DNA of 11,861 nucleotides from Candidatus Mesolinea sp. (GTDB taxonomy: Bacteria; Chloroflexota; Anaerolineae; Anaerolineales; Anaerolineaceae), in the NCBI GenBank assembly GCA_003499715.1, contig DNSH01000008.1, forward strand, positions 1 through 11,861, in the 5' to 3' direction. The notes under the pieces were generated by a model, which saw nothing but the letters and a program-made list of their open reading frames with translations, was not told where the DNA came from and searched no databases. Shown piece after piece: positions 8,358-11,861 of this stretch. The position numbers and the translations under genes were made by a program. Numbering within the stretch: position 1 is the first letter of the stretch; each line of letters begins with the position of its first letter.

Positions 8358-9361
8358 TACTCTGCCTGCGCAGCTTTGATCCGCGGATCAATCAAACCAT
8401 AGACTATCTCAATAATAAAATTAGCTAACAATACCATAATCGTGATAATGAGTGTCGAGGCTGATATTAAAGGGTAATCCTGCCCCATAACACCATTGAG
8501 TAAGGTATACCCCAAGCCAGGGTAACTAAAGATAATTTCCGCAATCAATGCACCTCCTACCATGGTGCCGATGGATAGCGCCAAGCCAGTAATTTGGGGA
8601 AGCATCGCATTACGGAAAACGTATTTAATAATCGTTCGATCCTTGATCCCCATAAAGCGGGCATATTTTACATAATCTGCATTTAGCTCGTAGATCGACA
8701 TCGAGCGCATGCCAATCGCTTGACCACCAATCGCTACCAACACAATAGACCAAAAAGGCAACTGGTAATGGACAAATACAGACTTCACAAATTGCCAGCT
8801 GAGATTTGGAATCAGGTCGTAACCGTATCCTCCCGAGGTCGGGAACCACTTTAAGTCCACCGCAAAAATAGCTAATAAAATAACTGCCATACCAAAAGCC
8901 GGGATATTACTAACGAATATGCTCACGGGCATAATCACTTTATCCCAACCTTTTCTGCTATAGGCTGCAACCGCACCTAAGACATTTCCAATGACCCATC
9001 CCACGATGATCGCTGGAAATTGCAAGCCAATTGTCCACATGATAGAGGAACTGAGGATATCTGCTACTGGTCTAGGGAATTGGCTGAAAGAAAGCCCGAA
9101 ATCGCCTTTCAACACATTTCTTACATAAATAAAAAATTGTTGAATCATGGGTTTATCCACTCCGAAAAGCTCAGCATATCTTTCATACACTGCTTTCATT
9201 CCGGTGGTATCCGACATTCCCTGTGCCAACCTCCCTACAATTGCCGCTACAGGATCGCCAGGCATCAGTCGGGGAAGAAAAAAATTGAGGACAAAAGCAA
9301 ATATTAAAGTAATAAACAACCAGAGCAGCTTATTTAGGAAATATTTCCGGTAACCCTTCAT
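8357..9361 (-). CDS. Opp/Dpp-type ABC permease (OppB-like)
   Basis: This is the first membrane subunit of the importer, 334 residues, the usual size for the OppB/DppB family. Six membrane helices are visible at about 11-29, 106-134, 140-168, 200-217, 256-278 and 300-325. The extracytoplasmic stretch after helix 1 holds the family feature [10 protein letters not shown] (34-43). The coupling loop is well formed ([14 protein letters not shown], 227-240, then RNAMLP), and the protein ends with the common YGLIDPRIK. The ATG at 9359-9361 has AAGGAGA at 9367-9373 with a 5-nt spacer. It follows the binding-protein gene after a 69-nt gap that contains a strong hairpin, and the second permease starts 10 nt after its stop. 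It forms the transmembrane channel with the OppC-like subunit. Confidence 0.94.
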   Translation of the reverse strand: MKGYRKYFLNKLLWLFITLIFAFVLNFFLPRLMPGDPVAAIVGRLAQGMSDTTGMKAVYERYAELFGVDKPMIQQFFIYVRNVLKGDFGLSFSQFPRPVADILSSSIMWTIGLQFPAIIVGWVIGNVLGAVAAYSRKGWDKVIMPVSIFVSNIPAFGMAVILLAIFAVDLKWFPTSGGYGYDLIPNLSWQFVKSVFVHYQLPFWSIVLVAIGGQAIGMRSMSIYELNADYVKYARFMGIKDRTIIKYVFRNAMLPQITGLALSIGTMVGGALIAEIIFSYPGLGYTLLNGVMGQDYPLISASTLIITIMVLLANFIIEIVYGLIDPRIKAAQAE

Positions 9362-9378
9362 GTGAATCTCCTTCTTAG

Positions 9379-9413
9379 CCAGCCATGTTCCGAGAAATTC
9401 GGAACATGGCTGG
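9379..9413 (-). other. Intercistronic hairpin between binding-protein and permease genes
   Basis: A perfect 15-bp inverted repeat (CCAGCCATGTTCCGA at 9379-9393 with its complement at 9399-9413) has a 5-nt loop. On the transcribed minus strand it starts 17 nt after the stop of the binding-protein gene and ends 5 nt before the ribosome binding site of the OppB-like gene. No run of T follows it, so it is not a standard terminator. Known precedents, such as the malE-malF interval, use such hairpins to stabilise the upstream message and keep binding-protein levels above permease levels; that role is inferred here. Confidence 0.75.
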
Positions 9414-9430
9414 ATTCCACGAATTTTAGT

Positions 9431-11338
9431 TTATGGATTAACGAGGGTCACATTGTAGAGACCAGCGACTGACCAACCATCCATTAAGTCTAATGGAGGT
9501 ACAGGGGGAACAGTCCCATCACCTTCATGCGGGAAGTTCGTCCAAACACTTTCGTTCACCGTATGGAATGACTGTGGACGATACATCAGCGTGAATGAGG
9601 GAATATCCGTCAAATAGATCCTAACCAACTCGGTGTAAGCCTCTTTCAGCGCGGCTTCATCGGTCATCGAGGGGATTGCTTGAATAAGCGCATCTGCGTC
9701 GGCATTCTTGTAGCCACCCCAGTTGCCATTCCAGTTATTGGTGGTCTCGGCAAATTCAGAGCTCATCAGGTGGCGAATACGCGACCATGGTTGCGTAGGA
9801 CCAGCGCCATCGCTCCACATCATGAAAATGTCAAAATCTTTCTCGGGCAGCGGCCAGTTGGTCACGATAGTCTGATAAACAGCCCACTCAGGGTAATTGG
9901 TTGTAATGTCAATACCAATTTCCTTGCCTGCTGCAGCAACAACTTCGATTGCTGCCTGCCAATCCGACCAGCCATTGGGTGCCGTTGCAACGTAGTGCAG
10001 GTTTTGGCCTTCAAATTCTCGCCAACCATCTCCGTCCGTATCCACGATGCCAGCATCATCCAGCAACTTCTTGGCACCTTCAATATCCTTGCCTGCAAAT
10101 TGCAGGTCCTTCACGGCGTCATGGTCATATAATGCCTGCTCGCCTGGTGTCGGATTCATCAATGAGCGAGGAACTTGGTCAAACGTTGCGGATTGATTAG
10201 TCATTGCATTGGCAATGATCGTGTCATAGTCCACTGCGATAGCAATTGCCTTCCGAACGGCTAATTGGTCTAAACCGTACGATCCTAAGTTGAAGAAAGC
10301 CGTCGGCAGACTGGCACCAATGTGATAAGGAGCCTCAGGTAAGTAAGTCGAAACCGGCAAACCTTCCTTAAGCCACAGGTCCTGAACGTTGGCAATAAAT
10401 TGCTGCGAAACATCAACCTCACCAGCCTTGAAGGCAGTCGTGCCAGCAGCATTATCCTTGTAGATCATGTGACCAAGATACTTTGGAATAGGAAGTTTGC
10501 CCCACATCGAGGCATCCTGCCCCCAATAGTTCTCGTCGCGGATCAAGATAACTTTCGTATCATCTGTGTAGAACTTGGTGTAAGGACCAGACCAGACGAC
10601 ATCATCAGCTGGATCAGTCAATAACGCTGCGGAATCTTCCCCAACGCGCGCTTCCAACTTTTGGGTCCAAGCTTTCTGGATCACATAGTTGCTGCTCAAA
10701 TAGGATTGAACAAGCAATGGGTTCAGCGCTTGACCATTTTCGCCCAGAACAGCTTTTATAACGACTGTCTGCGCATCCTCTGCCACAATATCGGCAATGT
10801 AAGCCTTATTTGACGCTCCCGTAGCGGTATCATATTTAACGTGGGTTGCCCAAGTATAGGCTACATCTTCGGCGGTTACAGGGGTACCATCGCTCCAATG
10901 CGCAGCGGGTTTAATCTTGAAGGTGATTTGTGTTCTGCCCTCATCCCAAGCGAAATCGCCATCGGCGAGCAAAGGATAAACCTGACCATCGAGCATGTTG
11001 TATAGATAGGGCGTCTCGAACATCAAAACACGGGCATTATCTTGCTGAGCAATGGTCATCGCATTGTTACAACTGGAAGAATAGGGGTTCCAACATACAA
11101 CCGAACCCCACTGTTGACCATTGAAATACATGGTCTCTTTACGTGGTAAGACTACTTCCCCAGAGGGCACTTCTTCAGTCTCTGTTGGAGCTTCTGTCGG
11201 TTCCTCTGTCTTTTCAGTTGGTTCTGTAGGTGCAGCTGTAGTTTCAGCTGGAACCTCAGTGGTTGCTGTGCCACCGCATGCACTAAGCACAACAGCAAGC
11301 ACGAGCAATATGGACAAAATAGTTATTCTGCGTTTCAT
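9431..11338 (-). CDS. Lipoprotein solute-binding protein, SBP_bac_5 family (oligosaccharide-binding)
   Basis: This 635-residue precursor is the extracytoplasmic substrate-capturing subunit of the importer. The N-terminus has basic residues (MKRR), a hydrophobic stretch and the lipobox LSAC, so Cys21 should be lipidated and anchor the protein. A Thr/Glu/Pro-rich spacer (about 24-56) separates the anchor from the folded domains. The SBP_bac_5 signature is clear at [18 protein letters not shown] (147-164). The later segments [13 protein letters not shown] (360-372) and DTDGDGW (433-439) are also usual for the family. PNGWSDW (454-460) adds aromatic residues suited to stacking on sugars. The family includes peptide, nickel and sugar binders; the neighbouring beta-mannosidase and beta-glucosidase point to beta-oligosaccharides. 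An upstream in-frame ATG at 11365 is rejected because AAAAGGAG (11343-11350) would fall inside the gene and the signal peptide would be displaced. It is probably the first gene expressed under the LacI-type regulator. Confidence 0.93.
   Translation of the reverse strand: MKRRITILSILLVLAVVLSACGGTATTEVPAETTAAPTEPTEKTEEPTEAPTETEEVPSGEVVLPRKETMYFNGQQWGSVVCWNPYSSSCNNAMTIAQQDNARVLMFETPYLYNMLDGQVYPLLADGDFAWDEGRTQITFKIKPAAHWSDGTPVTAEDVAYTWATHVKYDTATGASNKAYIADIVAEDAQTVVIKAVLGENGQALNPLLVQSYLSSNYVIQKAWTQKLEARVGEDSAALLTDPADDVVWSGPYTKFYTDDTKVILIRDENYWGQDASMWGKLPIPKYLGHMIYKDNAAGTTAFKAGEVDVSQQFIANVQDLWLKEGLPVSTYLPEAPYHIGASLPTAFFNLGSYGLDQLAVRKAIAIAVDYDTIIANAMTNQSATFDQVPRSLMNPTPGEQALYDHDAVKDLQFAGKDIEGAKKLLDDAGIVDTDGDGWREFEGQNLHYVATAPNGWSDWQAAIEVVAAAGKEIGIDITTNYPEWAVYQTIVTNWPLPEKDFDIFMMWSDGAGPTQPWSRIRHLMSSEFAETTNNWNGNWGGYKNADADALIQAIPSMTDEAALKEAYTELVRIYLTDIPSFTLMYRPQSFHTVNESVWTNFPHEGDGTVPPVPPLDLMDGWSVAGLYNVTLVNP
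11171..11269 (-). repeat. Low-complexity Thr/Glu/Pro linker in the binding lipoprotein
   Basis: Codons 24-56 of the binding-protein gene encode imperfect repeats of PTE, EPTE and APTE (for example [17 protein letters not shown]). The DNA repeats GGTTC/CTGT-type units imperfectly, so copy number could vary by slippage. Such linkers hold a lipoprotein domain away from the membrane and may be glycosylated on Thr, which is inference. Similar linkers are common in lipoproteins of Chloroflexota and some Gram-positive bacteria. Confidence 0.75.
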
Positions 11339-11471
11339 TTTTCTCCTTTTAAACTTTAGAAACAAACAACTTTATTGACAAACAAACTGTTTTTCTTCCT
11401 GATATCCGACCTCCTTCTTCTCAACCTTGTTCCGAACGAAAAATCCACGCTAACATTCGAGACGTGCCTTT
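11339..11471 (-). promoter_or_regulatory. Control region between LacI-type regulator and transporter operon
   Basis: This 133-bp gap is the largest in the operon and the natural place for the operon promoter and operator. The minus strand contains a promoter-like pair, TTGTCA (11376-11381) and TAAAGT (11353-11358) with a 17-nt spacer. Its predicted start would fall in the ribosome binding site, so it is doubtful. Two imperfect direct repeats (11368-11388 and 11351-11371, period 17) share AGTT, GTTTGT and TAAAGTT. A short palindrome, AAACA-AAC-TGTTT (11380-11392), touches the -35-like element, and GTTC-C-GAAC lies at 11429-11437. Either could be an operator, but neither has the classical CG-centred LacI-family form. 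An AAGGAGGT at 11409-11416 has no start codon at a usable distance. No convincing terminator for the regulator gene is visible, so read-through is possible. Confidence 0.4.
11343..11350 (-). promoter_or_regulatory. Ribosome binding site deciding the binding-protein start
   Basis: AAAAGGAG on the minus strand lies 4 nt before the ATG at 11336-11338. It supports this start, which gives a normal lipoprotein signal peptide, over the in-frame ATG at 11365. Confidence 0.8.
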
Positions 11472-11861
11472 TCAATTTAAGGCTGCTCCACTTAAATACG
11501 CACCACAGGATTGCCGAACAACAAGTTCTGTATCCACGATGATGCGTTTCTTTTCCGTTGAGTCGGTTTCGATCATCTCAATCAGTGCTTCTGCAGCCAA
11601 ATTCCCCATTTTCGATATGGGTTGACGAACCGTCGTCAAAGGGGGATCTGTTTTAGCAGAACTTGAGAGATCATCAAAACCAACGATAGCGATATCTTCC
11701 GGAACATGAAGATCCGCTTCTCGTAATGCGCGCATTGCTCCATAAACCATCATATCGCTGGCAATAAAAACTGCATCTGGTTTTTGCTTGATCAGGCGTT
11801 GCATTCCTTTGTAGCCGCCCTCTTCCGAATAATCCCCTTCGGCAACCAAAAGCTGAGAAAA
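11472..11861 (-). CDS. LacI-family transcriptional regulator, C-terminal part (5' end outside window)
   Basis: The frame is open to the right edge of the window and stops with TGA at 11472-11474, leaving the last 129 residues of a LacI/GalR-type repressor. These belong to the sugar-binding domain. Family motifs are QKPDAVFIASDMMVYGAMRA, VPEDIAIVGFDDL, PPLTTVRQP and the terminal VVRQSCG. The DNA-binding helix-turn-helix lies outside the window. A TTG at 11847-11849 is not a real start, because the preceding residues (FSQL) continue the domain. Proteins of this family bind an operator near the genes they control and release it when a sugar binds. With the transporter starting 133 bp downstream on the same strand, it is the probable local regulator and may respond to mannose- or glucose-containing oligosaccharides. 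The effector is inferred, not visible. Confidence 0.9.
   Translation of the reverse strand, partial: FSQLLVAEGDYSEEGGYKGMQRLIKQKPDAVFIASDMMVYGAMRALREADLHVPEDIAIVGFDDLSSSAKTDPPLTTVRQPISKMGNLAAEALIEMIETDSTEKKRIIVDTELVVRQSCGAYLSGAALN

Noticed and set aside
9680..10132. Plus-strand frame of 150 codons inside the binding-protein gene
   Set aside because: It is antisense to a conserved SBP_bac_5 region, has low-complexity composition and has no ribosome binding site.
7096..11365. Longer starts for the second permease (8391) and the binding protein (11365)
   Set aside because: Each would place a good ribosome binding site inside the gene; the first also overlaps the upstream permease by 35 nt and the second displaces the lipoprotein signal.
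11353..11381. TTGTCA-17-TAAAGT as the main promoter of the operon
   Set aside because: The predicted transcript would start inside the ribosome binding site of the binding-protein gene; it is kept only as part of the control-region description.
11441..11471. Weak CACG/CGTG stem followed by TTTTT after the regulator stop, as a terminator
   Set aside because: A 4-bp stem with a long loop is too unstable to count as an intrinsic terminator.
1..11861. Mobile elements, CRISPR arrays, tRNA or rRNA genes, riboswitches
   Set aside because: No transposase, integrase, repeat-spacer pattern, cloverleaf sequence or known riboswitch core was recognised on either strand.

Overview
The window carries one minus-strand carbohydrate-utilisation operon, read from right to left, plus the tail of an unrelated plus-strand gene at the left edge. 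The order in the direction of transcription is: LacI-family regulator (3' part only, cut by the right edge), lipoprotein solute-binding protein of the SBP_bac_5 family, two Opp/Dpp-type permeases, two Opp/Dpp-type ATPases, a GH2 beta-mannosidase and a GH3 beta-glucosidase. After a bidirectional hairpin terminator comes the convergent, uncharacterised plus-strand gene.

The organism is a bacterium with moderate base composition and strong AGGAG-type ribosome binding sites. The binding protein has a classical LSAC lipobox followed by a Thr/Glu/Pro-rich linker. This linker style, the Opp-type sugar transporter and the cytoplasmic GH2/GH3 enzymes recall anaerobic fermenters such as the Anaerolineae (Chloroflexota), or less likely Firmicutes or Thermotogota. 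That assignment is inference from style; no taxonomic marker is present.

The working model is as follows. A short beta-linked oligosaccharide containing mannose and/or glucose (for example from mannan, glucomannan or a glycan core) is captured by the lipoprotein at the cell surface. It is imported intact by the two-permease, two-ATPase complex and hydrolysed in the cytoplasm from its non-reducing end by the beta-mannosidase and the beta-glucosidase, neither of which has a signal peptide. The LacI-type regulator would sense the sugar and control the 133-bp region before the binding-protein gene. Precedent for Opp-family importers carrying beta-gluco- and beta-manno-oligosaccharides exists in Thermotoga.

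The genes are tightly packed: 10 nt between the permeases, 9 nt from the second permease to the first ATPase, an 8-nt start/stop overlap between the ATPases, and 15 nt between the two hydrolases. The two larger internal gaps are 69 nt, holding a perfect 15-bp hairpin between the binding protein and the permeases, and 75 nt between the transporter and the hydrolases. No mobile element, CRISPR array, tRNA or rRNA gene was seen, and no stretch over 300 bases lacks a gene. The window looks like a well-formed glycan-utilisation locus rather than a new kind of system. The points most worth a second look are the enlarged extracytoplasmic insertion in the second permease, the intercistronic hairpin, the uncharacterised tail of the GH3 enzyme, and the repeat-rich control region.
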